A stretch of 14,198 bases of DNA, from NCBI GenBank assembly GCA_029960865.1, contig JASBVX010000010.1:1-14198 (forward strand), in the 5' to 3' direction. The notes beneath the pieces are model-generated. The model searched no databases and was not told the DNA's origin. It saw nothing but the letters and a program-made list of their open reading frames with translations. The stretch comes from Bacillota bacterium (lineage in GTDB: Bacteria; Bacillota; Sulfobacillia; RBS10-35). A program made the translations under genes and the position numbers. Positions 6,862-14,127 of the stretch are shown piece by piece (the first letter of the stretch is position 1; the number at the start of each line of letters is the position of its first letter).

Positions 6862-6951
6862 TCAAGGACGCTGGAGGAGCTCCTCCCCTAAAGGTGTCTT
6901 CCCCTCCCCGTCAGCCCCAAACTCCGGCAAGCTTCCCCGATAAAGGGTCAT
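6862..6951 (-). CDS. 29-codon ORF between hyuA-like and DUF917 genes, possible small protein or coupler
   Basis: The ATG at 6951 overlaps the TGA of the short HyuA-type gene (ATGA) and has AAAGGAG 7 nt upstream, as strong as any site in the operon. The product would be 29 residues, beginning MTLYRGSLPEFGADG and ending ELLQRP, with no recognised motif, signal or membrane segment. Its TGA (6864-6862) lies 2 nt before the ATG at 6859 that matches the expected DUF917 start, an arrangement suited to stop-and-restart translation. It is also in the same frame as the DUF917 coding region, so it could be a broken N-terminal extension of that protein. The ribosome-binding site is seen; that a stable protein is made is uncertain. 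Confidence 0.4.
   Translation of the reverse strand: MTLYRGSLPEFGADGEGKTPLGEELLQRP
6873..6886. repeat. 14-bp perfect palindrome inside the 29-codon ORF
   Basis: GGAGGAGCTCCTCC equals its own reverse complement. It lies within the 29-codon ORF, 14 nt upstream of the ATG at 6859. In RNA it could form a 5-bp stem with a 4-nt loop that hides a GGAGGAG purine tract. It may be chance, since the codons GAG GAG CTC CTC are common here. Confidence 0.35.
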
Positions 6952-8501
6952 AGGGCTTCTCCTTTCGCACGCAAGTCCCCTACCGCCTTCACCCTCACCC
7001 GGGACGCCTGCCCCGGAAGGTAAGCCAGGGGTACTTCCTCACGATCGGCGATTTCTACTGTGGCCGGATCGGCCCCGGCCGCCACCGCCTGTTCTTTGGC
7101 CTCTGCAAAGAGTTCCTCCCAGACCTGGGCGCGGTCTTTCCCTTCAAAGCGGACCACCCGTTCCACTTCCCCTCCGATCTGGGCCCAGGCGGCCCCGATG
7201 GCGTTGGCCACGGCAAAGTAGTCAGGCCGCAAGACGGCAGACGTTCCGGGAAGATCTTCAGGGAGGAGAATGCTCCCTCCTCCCACCAAGATGGCTGGCA
7301 CCGGATCCGATGAGGTCTTCATGCGATCGACAGCCAAAGCCACTTTTTTGACCATCCAATCCCGCACCGCCTCCAGGTCCTGCAGCTTCACCAGCGGAAT
7401 GAGATTCTTTTCCCCCACTTCTGCAAGACCCAGGGCTACGGCCACGTCAGTGGCCGTCCAGCGCCGGCCGCCAAAGCAATAAGCCTCTTCCCGGATGCGG
7501 TACCCGGCCGATTGGGGCCCCACTGCCGGGGGTTGGAAGGATACGTAGCTTCCACCCCCCAAGCCGATGGAATAGACATCGGGCATGCGGAAATGGGTGC
7601 GGACGCCTCCCACTTCCACCGTGGCGCCGGCCGGCCTGGGAAACCCTTGGCGCAGCACCCCCACATCGGTGGTGGTGCCGCCCACATCGATGACCACCCC
7701 ATCGTGAAGCCCCGTCAAAAAGGCGGCACCCCGCATGGAATTGGTTGGACCCGAGGAAAAGGTCATGATGGGCCGGCGGATGGCCACGTCTCGATGCAAA
7801 ACGGTCCCATCGTTCTGGGTCAGATAGATGGGGGCTTCCACTTGCAGCTGGCGCAAGGATGCCTCGAAATGCCCCAGCATGCGCCGGGCCAGGGGCATCA
7901 GGCCGGCATTGAGGATAGCGGCATTTTCCCGCTCCAAAAGGCCCGTGCCCCCGATTTCGCTGGAGAGGGTGATGAGAAGCTGGGGATGGGCCTCCTGGAG
8001 GATGGCAGCTGCTCTTTTCTCCATGGAATCGTCCAGGGCCGCAAAGACGGACGAAATGGCCGCGGCGGCCACTCCCCCCTCTCTCAATTCCCGACCTATT
8101 TGCCAAAGGCGCTCCTCGTCCAGGGGAGCCAGGGGCCGCCCGTCGAACTCGAACCCTCCCGGCAAGATATAGGAACCGGCCTCCATCTTCCCCCGCAGGT
8201 CCTCGGGCCAATCGCACATGGGAGGCAGCGACTGGCCTGCCGGTTTGGCAAGCCGTATGACGGCCACCGGGGTCAAATGGCGGCGTTCCACCACTGCATT
8301 GGTGAAATGGGTCGTCCCCAACATGACGGCCTCGATGCGGGCGGGATCCGCATCCCGGATGATCTCCCGCACCGCCTTCTGGATACCTTCCCCCACCTCA
8401 GGGGTGGTGGGGGTCTTCACCCAGCGCAGGACCTGGCGCCCCTCCACCAGAACCGCATCCGTATTGGTGCCTCCTACATCAATGCCTATCCGCCATCCCA
8501 C
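6948..8501 (-). CDS. Short hydantoinase/oxoprolinase A-type subunit (HyuA family, 517 aa)
   Basis: An actin/ASKHA-fold ATPase-type subunit. The first phosphate loop is IGIDVGGTNTDAVLVEG (5-21), with a second, VIDVGGTTTDVGVL, at 270-283. Further family signs are GTTHFTNAVVER (62-73), ERENAAILNAGLMP (190-203), SSGPTNSMRGA (249-259), SIGLGGGSYVSF (311-322) and ILVGGGSILL near 400. It has the Hydant_A_N and Hydantoinase_A domains but lacks the C-terminal domain of the about 680-residue form. This short class commonly sits next to DUF917 genes, as here. It is inferred to activate a cyclic amide carbonyl by phosphorylation. The GTG start at 8501 has AAGGAG 10 nt upstream and lies 23 nt inside the end of the HyuB gene. 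Substrate unknown; hydantoin, thiohydantoin and 5-oxoproline derivatives are all possible. Confidence 0.88.
   Translation of the reverse strand: MGWRIGIDVGGTNTDAVLVEGRQVLRWVKTPTTPEVGEGIQKAVREIIRDADPARIEAVMLGTTHFTNAVVERRHLTPVAVIRLAKPAGQSLPPMCDWPEDLRGKMEAGSYILPGGFEFDGRPLAPLDEERLWQIGRELREGGVAAAAISSVFAALDDSMEKRAAAILQEAHPQLLITLSSEIGGTGLLERENAAILNAGLMPLARRMLGHFEASLRQLQVEAPIYLTQNDGTVLHRDVAIRRPIMTFSSGPTNSMRGAAFLTGLHDGVVIDVGGTTTDVGVLRQGFPRPAGATVEVGGVRTHFRMPDVYSIGLGGGSYVSFQPPAVGPQSAGYRIREEAYCFGGRRWTATDVAVALGLAEVGEKNLIPLVKLQDLEAVRDWMVKKVALAVDRMKTSSDPVPAILVGGGSILLPEDLPGTSAVLRPDYFAVANAIGAAWAQIGGEVERVVRFEGKDRAQVWEELFAEAKEQAVAAGADPATVEIADREEVPLAYLPGQASRVRVKAVGDLRAKGEAL
6959..6965 (-). promoter_or_regulatory. 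Shine-Dalgarno site for the 29-codon ORF
   Basis: AAAGGAG on the minus strand, 7 nt before the ATG at 6951, lying inside the last codons of the short HyuA-type gene (AKGEAL). This is what supports ATG 6951 as a real initiation site. Confidence 0.55.
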
Positions 8502-10203
8502 TTTGTCCCCACTCCTTCATCCGGTCCTCCACGGCAGCTGGAGGCAAACCGTACATCTCCACCGCTTCCTCCACGCTGATGTATCCGTCACGCAGATCTT
8601 CCCAAAGGAGCTCTTCCTCCCTGGCTTTGGGGTCTCCGTACCCACCGCCGGTCCCCGTGCGAAAGGTCACCTCATCCCCCGTATCCAGGACCTCCCGAGC
8701 CACTTTTCCTTTCCAGGAGACCGTGCCGTCCCTCCGGCGGATTTCCACTCCGTTGGTGGTCCCCGGCTGCCCTCCCGCCACCCCCCAGGGCGGAATGCGA
8801 TGGCGACCCAGGGTGGCCGTCAAAAGGACGGGGCCGCGAGGAATACGGAGGGTCTTGCGGATGCCCCGCCCACCCCGGCGCCGCCCTGCACCCCCGGGGC
8901 GAAGGTCCAGGGCCAGCTCCAGCACTTCCAGCCCGTAGCGGGCCTCCACCACTTCCGCCGGGATGTTGTAGGTGTCCCCATCCCCCACGGGCACCAGAGC
9001 ATGGACGCCATCCAAATCCCGAGAGGCACCCCATCCCCCCGCCTGGGGCTCCACCAGGATGAAAGGCTCTCCCGTGCGGGCATGGCGGCCGGCCAGGATG
9101 GTTCCACAGACGCTCAGATGATGGCCCGCCGGAAGGCGGTGAGGGATGGCCTCCGCCAGGGCCTTCAGGATGAGATCGGTGGCGTGGTCCGAGGCTTCCC
9201 AGTAGGTGGATACTGGGGTAGGCCGCTGGGCCGTAAAGACAGTTCCCGGAGGGCAGATGATCTCAAGGGGGGCAAAGATCCCCTCATTGGCGGGGTAATC
9301 GGGCGGCAAAAGGGCCCGGTAAGCGGTGCGGCAAGCCGCCTCCAAACCCGCCCAGGTGGTATTCAAGGAGCTCTTGACGGCTGGGCTGGAACCGGTGAAA
9401 TCCACGGTGAAACGTTTGGCGTCGATGGTCACCCGGACGCGGATCGGGATGGGGTCCCGGCCAAACCCGTCGTCGTCCATGAAATCTTCCGCCTGGAACA
9501 CTCCTTTGGGCAGCTCCTCCAAGGCCCGCAAGGCCATGGCCCGACCCCGGCGTAAAATGTCCTCCATGGCAGCCTGCAAAGTTTCCTCGCCATACTGGGC
9601 CACCAGCTCTTCCAGGCGCGCCCCTGCCTGCCGCAAGGCCGCCCACTGGGCCTGAAAATCTCCCAGGGTCGCTTCGGGCGTGCGGACATTGGTGGCAATG
9701 ATCTTCAGGAGTCCTTCTTGCAGCCTGCCTCCTTCCACCAGCTTCACGAAAGGCAGCTGCAGTCCCTCGGCAAAGATATCAGGCGTGTCATGGGCAAAGC
9801 TCCCGGCGCTGGCCCCGCCGACCTCGGGCCAGTGAGCCTTCACGGCCCCAAAGGCGAGGATGTGGCCGCCCACGAAGTAAGGCATCACCAGGCTCACGTC
9901 GGAAAGGTGGGTGCCCCCACCTACGTAAGGATCGTTGCCAGCGATGACATCCCCCGGTTGGAGATCCTTCCCGTAACGGAGGATCGTCTCTTTGACGGCG
10001 GAGGCCACTGTGCCCAGAAACCCTGTGACCCCGTTGCCCTGGGTGATGAGGTTGCCTTCCCCATCGGTCAAGCCTGTGGCGTAATCCAACACTTCGTAAA
10101 TGATGGGGCTCTGGCTGGTGCGGGCCACCGACCAGAACATCTGCTCCCCCAATGCCTCCAGGGCCGCCTTCACCACTTCCCGGGTAAAAGGATCGATCTC
10201 CAT
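8479..10203 (-). CDS. Hydantoinase/oxoprolinase B subunit (HyuB family)
   Basis: 574 residues, the usual length for N-methylhydantoinase B-type subunits. Family blocks in order are ARTSQSPIIYEVLDYATGL (27-45), GDVIAGNDPYVGGGTHLSDV near 83-102, AVKAHWPEVGGASAGSFAHD, VDFTGSSPAVKSSLNTTWAG and the C-terminal FRTGTGGGYGDP. The B subunit is thought to carry hydrolysis of the ring after activation by the ATPase-type A subunit; together they act in the cytoplasm on 5-oxoproline- or hydantoin-like rings. It starts with ATG only 3 nt after the stop of the large A-subunit gene, with GGGAGG and AAGG purine tracts upstream, and its end overlaps the second A-type gene by 23 nt. The usual acidic residue in the motif before GG is Glu (HWPEVGG). 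No signal peptide. Confidence 0.92.
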   Translation of the reverse strand: MEIDPFTREVVKAALEALGEQMFWSVARTSQSPIIYEVLDYATGLTDGEGNLITQGNGVTGFLGTVASAVKETILRYGKDLQPGDVIAGNDPYVGGGTHLSDVSLVMPYFVGGHILAFGAVKAHWPEVGGASAGSFAHDTPDIFAEGLQLPFVKLVEGGRLQEGLLKIIATNVRTPEATLGDFQAQWAALRQAGARLEELVAQYGEETLQAAMEDILRRGRAMALRALEELPKGVFQAEDFMDDDGFGRDPIPIRVRVTIDAKRFTVDFTGSSPAVKSSLNTTWAGLEAACRTAYRALLPPDYPANEGIFAPLEIICPPGTVFTAQRPTPVSTYWEASDHATDLILKALAEAIPHRLPAGHHLSVCGTILAGRHARTGEPFILVEPQAGGWGASRDLDGVHALVPVGDGDTYNIPAEVVEARYGLEVLELALDLRPGGAGRRRGGRGIRKTLRIPRGPVLLTATLGRHRIPPWGVAGGQPGTTNGVEIRRRDGTVSWKGKVAREVLDTGDEVTFRTGTGGGYGDPKAREEELLWEDLRDGYISVEEAVEMYGLPPAAVEDRMKEWGQSGMADRH

Positions 10204-10206
10204 GGA

Positions 10207-12225
10207 CTACCTTCCCTCCCAAAGGTGGAGAATTCCCAGTGGATCCACCGCCAGCTTCTGGCCGGGCCAAAGGAGAGTGGACCCTGATGGCTCTTCGATG
10301 ACGGCAGGGCCTGCCGTCTCCCAACCGGCCGGGAGATCTTCGCGCCAGTAAAGAGGCGTCGCCAGCGGCTCCTTGCCCTGCCAGAGCACCTCCCGAAATG
10401 CGCGGGGCTGGGGCCTCGCCTGCCCCCTTCTCCATGGGGTGAGGGGCAGGGGACTCAGGTCTGCCTGGGCCACCGCATGGAGGTGGACCCCTTCCACTTC
10501 CTGATCCAGGGCAAAGCCGTAGGTGCGCCGGTGGGCTTCATGAAAGAGGGTAAGGGTTGCCTGCAGATCCCCCAGGTTCACGGGCACCCTGACAGTATGT
10601 TCCTGACCCCGGTAGCGAAGGTCCCAGAAGCACCGGACTCTTTGGCCGTCATCCCCAAAACCCTGGGCCCTCAGCCAGGACCGGGCCAGATCCGTCAGGG
10701 TGCGGAAACGATCGCTCCAGCTTCCTTCATGGCCGGCCACGGGCTGCAGGAAGGTCTGGCTCCACGTCCGCTTCAGGGGGGCCGTTAACATCCCCCAAGC
10801 GGAAAAGACGCCGGGATGAAGAGGAATGAGGGCTTCTTTGAAGGGGATCACTTTGAGAAGGGCGCCGGCATGAAGCCCTCCTCCTCCGCCAAAGGCCATG
10901 AGATGAAAGAGGCGCGGATCCAGTCCGCGGCGCAGGGAGACCATCTCCAAAGCATGGGCCATGTGGGTCTGGGCCAGCCGGATGATCCCCTGGGCCACCG
11001 CCTTTGCCTCGAGGCCCTCGGGGGCTCCCAGAGCCGCCAGCGTCCCTTCCACCTGCGAAAGGCCTTGGAATAGCTGGCCCCCCAGAAAGGGACCGGGCGC
11101 CAGGTGCCCCGCGTAGAGCTGGGCATCGGTCACCGTGGGGTGGGTTCCGCCCCGCCCGTAGGCCACCGGCCCGGGATCGGCGCCGGCGCTTTCGGGACCC
11201 ACCCTTACAGCCCCTGTGGCATCCCGGTAAGCCATCGACCCCCCTCCAGCCCCCACTTCCACGATATCGACGGTGGGAATGAGGATGGGGTAGCCCGGCT
11301 GCCGGCCCGTCTTCTCGATGGCATACTCATCGATCCACTGGGGTTCGCCCCCCAAGATGAGGGCAGCCTTGGCGGTGGTCCCCCCCACATCCAGGGTCAC
11401 CGCCTGCTGGACGTGAAGCGCCTTGGCCAGGTAGGCCGCCCCCATGACGCCTCCCACAGGGCCAGATTCCACCAGGTGGATAGGCCGGTCCGCCGCCTCG
11501 GAAAGATCCATGATGCCGGCCGATGATTGGAAGAGATAGCGCTTCGGAGATACGTTCAGCTCATCCAAAAGGCCCGTTAATTCCCTGAGGTATACGTCCA
11601 CCACCGGTTGGACATAAGCATTCAGGACAGCTGTGGAGGTACGCTCATATTCCCGCCACTGGCGAGTGAGAGCAGAACTCAAGGTGACTCGCAATTGGGG
11701 TGCAAGGCTTCGCAGGAGCTGGGCCGCCTCCTCCTCATGCTGCGGATTGGCGTAACTATTCAGGAAGGCGATGGCCACCGCTTCGATGCCCTCCCGATCC
11801 ATGGCCCAAAGGGCGGCCTGCAGATCTTCCCGAGAGAGGGGAAGCACCTCTTCCCCCGCGGCCGAGATCCGCTCGGCCACCTCGAAGCGCCAGCGGCGCG
11901 GCACGAAGGGCCGGGGTTTCTGATAGAGGAGGTTATAGAGATCCGGACGCTGGGTACGGCCGATTTCCAGGACGTCGCGAAACCCCTTGGTGGTGATGAG
12001 GGCCGTCCGCGCTCCCTTGCGCTGCAGGAGGGCATTGATGACCACCGTCGACCCATGAACCCAAAGATCGACCGCTTTCGATCCCAGATGGTCCATGGCC
12101 GCCGCCACTCCTTCCGCCAGCCGCCAAGGCGTCGTCCCGGCTTTGGCCGCCACCACCTCCCCGGTTTCCCCATCCAAGGCCACCAGGTCGGTAAAGGTGC
12201 CGCCGATATCAATGGCTACCCTCAT
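10207..12225 (-). CDS. Large hydantoinase/oxoprolinase A subunit (HyuA family)
   Basis: 672 residues from the chosen start, the normal size for N-methylhydantoinase A / 5-oxoprolinase A-type subunits. The N-terminal phosphate loop is MRVAIDIGGTFTDLVALDG (1-19). VHGSTVVINALLQRKGA, the REYERTSTAVLNAYVQP block and a second loop, LDVGGTTAKAAL (278-289), follow, then VEVGAGGGSMAY and FGGGGGLHAGALL. The C-terminal domain is present, unlike in the shorter paralogue downstream. With HyuB it forms the ATP-dependent cyclic amidase core. ATG at 12225 is chosen because the conserved loop begins there and GAAGGG lies 9 nt upstream; ATG 12234 and TTG 12261 are in frame but add non-conserved residues. The start lies 17 nt inside the upstream ATPase gene, so transporter and enzyme are coupled. 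Relatives include acetone and acetophenone carboxylase subunits, so the exact reaction is open. Confidence 0.9.
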   Translation of the reverse strand: MRVAIDIGGTFTDLVALDGETGEVVAAKAGTTPWRLAEGVAAAMDHLGSKAVDLWVHGSTVVINALLQRKGARTALITTKGFRDVLEIGRTQRPDLYNLLYQKPRPFVPRRWRFEVAERISAAGEEVLPLSREDLQAALWAMDREGIEAVAIAFLNSYANPQHEEEAAQLLRSLAPQLRVTLSSALTRQWREYERTSTAVLNAYVQPVVDVYLRELTGLLDELNVSPKRYLFQSSAGIMDLSEAADRPIHLVESGPVGGVMGAAYLAKALHVQQAVTLDVGGTTAKAALILGGEPQWIDEYAIEKTGRQPGYPILIPTVDIVEVGAGGGSMAYRDATGAVRVGPESAGADPGPVAYGRGGTHPTVTDAQLYAGHLAPGPFLGGQLFQGLSQVEGTLAALGAPEGLEAKAVAQGIIRLAQTHMAHALEMVSLRRGLDPRLFHLMAFGGGGGLHAGALLKVIPFKEALIPLHPGVFSAWGMLTAPLKRTWSQTFLQPVAGHEGSWSDRFRTLTDLARSWLRAQGFGDDGQRVRCFWDLRYRGQEHTVRVPVNLGDLQATLTLFHEAHRRTYGFALDQEVEGVHLHAVAQADLSPLPLTPWRRGQARPQPRAFREVLWQGKEPLATPLYWREDLPAGWETAGPAVIEEPSGSTLLWPGQKLAVDPLGILHLWEGR

Positions 12226-13159
12226 GGCTTCCATCCCTTCGCGGAAAATGGCAGTAGGCAAAGTGACCCTCTCCCATGTGCTGCCACGGGGGATTCACCT
12301 CGCGGCATAGGGCACTGGCCCTGGGGCATGAGGTGTGAAGGGGGCACGCCCCTGACGCCGAGGCATCCACCGGGCGCCACGAGGGAGAGAGATGGTCAGG
12401 TTTGGTGACACCGGGGGCCGATTCCAGAAGAAGGGCCGTGTAGGGGTGGGATGGCTCCCGGTAGAGGGATTCCGCCGGCCCCTTTTCCACCAGGTAACCC
12501 CGGTAAAGGACGGCTACGTCATGGGCGAGATAGCGGAGAACCGCCAGGTCATGGGATACCAGGAGATAGCTGAGGCCCAGGCGTTCCTGCAGATCCCGCA
12601 AGAGGTTCAGGATCTGGGCCTGGACCGACACGTCCAGGGCCGAGGTGGGCTCATCCAAGAGAAGAAGGCGGGGCCTAACCGCCAGGGCCCTGGCGATCAA
12701 AATGCGCTGGCGCTGCCCCCCGGAAAGCTCGTGGGGGAAGCGGGGAAGATGATGGGGTCCCAGGCCCACCAGCTCCAGGAGCTCTAAGATCCGTTCCTTC
12801 CTGTCCTCTCGGGAAAGATCCCGATGATGGAGGAGAAGGGGTTCTTCCAGGGAGCGCTGGACCGTCCAGCGGGGATCCAGGGCCCCCTGGGCATCTTGCA
12901 CCACCATCTGCACCAGGCGGGGAAGCTGGGGACCCCATTCCTGGGGGCTGCGGCCAAAGATGCGGATGGTACCCGCCGTGGGTGCCAAAAAGCCCAAAAG
13001 AAGCCGCAGGAGGGTCGTCTTCCCCGATCCCGACTCTCCTGCCAGGCCCAGGGTCTCCCCCTCTCTCGCGATGGAGAGGTCCACCTGCCGCAGCGCCCGG
13101 GTCGCCCGGCGCCCCTGGCGAAAAGTGTAGGAGAGCCCCTGCAGCTCCAGCACTGTCAT
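12209..13159 (-). CDS. Oligopeptide/dipeptide-type ABC transporter ATPase (OppF/DppF-like)
   Basis: 316 residues from ATG 13159. Walker A is GESGSGKTT (41-49), the Q-loop lies at VVQDAQGALDP, the signature is LSGGQRQR (145-152), Walker B is LLLLDEPTSALD (165-176) and the switch histidine is His203 in VSHDLAVL. The C-terminal extension typical of Opp/Dpp ATPases is present, with spaced cysteines (CPLHTSCPRASALC, then AYCHFP). It pairs with the ATPase encoded just upstream to power import of peptides or similar solutes at the inner face of the membrane. The frame runs 88 codons further upstream, but the family begins at MTVLELQGLSYTF, which has AAGGAGG 7 nt before it and an ATGA overlap with the preceding gene. 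Its end overlaps the large HyuA gene. Confidence 0.93.
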   Translation of the reverse strand: MTVLELQGLSYTFRQGRRATRALRQVDLSIAREGETLGLAGESGSGKTTLLRLLLGFLAPTAGTIRIFGRSPQEWGPQLPRLVQMVVQDAQGALDPRWTVQRSLEEPLLLHHRDLSREDRKERILELLELVGLGPHHLPRFPHELSGGQRQRILIARALAVRPRLLLLDEPTSALDVSVQAQILNLLRDLQERLGLSYLLVSHDLAVLRYLAHDVAVLYRGYLVEKGPAESLYREPSHPYTALLLESAPGVTKPDHLSPSWRPVDASASGACPLHTSCPRASALCREVNPPWQHMGEGHFAYCHFPRRDGSHEGSH

Positions 13160-14127
13160 TCCCACCCCTCCTTCTTCGGCAGATGGCAGGCCACCCAGTG
13201 GCCCGGTTCCTTCTCTTCGAGGGAAGGCCTCACCTGCCGGCAGATGTCCCGGGCCAGAGGGCATCGGGGGGCAAAAGGGCATCCAGGACCGGCTTCCCCA
13301 GGGGTCGGTGGCCGTCCGGAGATGCTCACCAGCTCCCGCTTCTCCAGGCTGGGAAGGGCCTGAAGAAGAAGGGACGTATAGGGATGCCAGGGCTCTTCGA
13401 GAAGCCTCGACGTGTCTGTCCACTCCATCACGCGGCCCCCATACATCACGGCCGTTTGGCGGGCAAAACCCTGCAGAAGGGCCAGGTTGTGGGTGATGAA
13501 AAGCACCGCCATCCCCCGCTCCCTTTGCAGACGCTGGAGCAAGGCGATGATCTGGACCTGCACCGTCACATCGAGGGCGGTGGTAGGTTCATCGGCCAAA
13601 AGAAGGCCCGGCCGACCCGCCAAGGCCCAGGCCAGCATGGCCCGCTGCTTTTGACCTCCCGAAAGCTCGTGGGGATAGCGCCCCTCCCCTACGAGATCCC
13701 CGAGGCCCACCTCCTCGAAGAGGCGGGCCGCCTCTTTTGACGCTTCCTTTGCTCTCAAGCCTTGGTGGAGGGCCACGGCCCTGCGCACCGGTTCTTCCAC
13801 AGGGAAAAGGGGGTTCAGGGCGGCCCCGGCATCCTGAAAGACCACCCCCACCTTCTTCCCGCGGACGGCCAAAAGGTCCCGTTCCGGCAGAGCCGTCACA
13901 TCGGTATCACCCAGGTAGATAGAGCCTCCCACCACTTGGATGGCGGGCGAAGCGAAAAGGCGGGGGATGGACATGGCCGTCAGGGTTTTGCCCGATCCTG
14001 TTTCCCCCACCAGGCCCAGCACCTCCCCTTCCTGCAGAACCAGCCTTTCCACATGGACCAGGTTTCGCCATCCCTGCGGGGTCTTCAGGGCTACCTGCAG
14101 GTCCTGGATCTCGAGAAGGCGGCTCAT
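13156..14127 (-). CDS. Oligopeptide/dipeptide-type ABC transporter ATPase (OppD/DppD-like)
   Basis: 323 residues. Walker A is GETGSGKTLT (41-50), the Q-loop VVFQDAGAALNP (95-106), the signature LSGGQKQR (155-162), Walker B LLLADEPTTALD (175-186) and the switch histidine His213 in ITHNLALL (Asn where Asp is usual after the His). The C-terminal oligo_HPY-type region carries the family cysteines GCPFAPRCPLARDIC and VACHLP, which in some relatives bind an iron-sulfur cluster. It couples ATP hydrolysis to import through the permease whose last codons lie just upstream. ATG at 14127 overlaps the permease stop (ATGA) and has GGAGG 8 nt upstream. The matching substrate-binding protein is not in the window. 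Confidence 0.94.
   Translation of the reverse strand: MSRLLEIQDLQVALKTPQGWRNLVHVERLVLQEGEVLGLVGETGSGKTLTAMSIPRLFASPAIQVVGGSIYLGDTDVTALPERDLLAVRGKKVGVVFQDAGAALNPLFPVEEPVRRAVALHQGLRAKEASKEAARLFEEVGLGDLVGEGRYPHELSGGQKQRAMLAWALAGRPGLLLADEPTTALDVTVQVQIIALLQRLQRERGMAVLFITHNLALLQGFARQTAVMYGGRVMEWTDTSRLLEEPWHPYTSLLLQALPSLEKRELVSISGRPPTPGEAGPGCPFAPRCPLARDICRQVRPSLEEKEPGHWVACHLPKKEGWE
13167..13173 (-). promoter_or_regulatory. Shine-Dalgarno site fixing the OppF-like start
   Basis: AAGGAGG on the minus strand, 7 nt before ATG 13159. It settles the choice between this start and in-frame starts as far up as 13423, which would lie inside the upstream ATPase gene. Confidence 0.75.

Noticed and set aside
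6862..6864. TGA between the 29-codon ORF and DUF917 as a selenocysteine codon
   Set aside because: No convincing bacterial SECIS-like hairpin follows, and the position precedes the conserved domain where no cysteine is expected.
7512..8579. Long plus-strand open frame opposite the short HyuA gene
   Set aside because: Antisense shadow of a conserved gene in GC-rich DNA; the translation has no family motif and no Shine-Dalgarno support.
8218..9555. 445-codon plus-strand open frame opposite HyuB/HyuA
   Set aside because: Crosses two well-supported minus-strand genes and has low-complexity, Pro/Arg/Gly-rich composition typical of a shadow frame.
12226..12261. TTG 12261 or ATG 12234 as the start of the large HyuA
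   Set aside because: They add residues before the conserved MRVAIDIGG; ATG 12225 has the better-placed Shine-Dalgarno site. Not fully excluded.
13160..13423. 88-codon N-terminal extension of the OppF-like ATPase
   Set aside because: Lies entirely within the upstream ATPase gene, is non-conserved, and ATG 13159 has AAGGAGG and an ATGA overlap.
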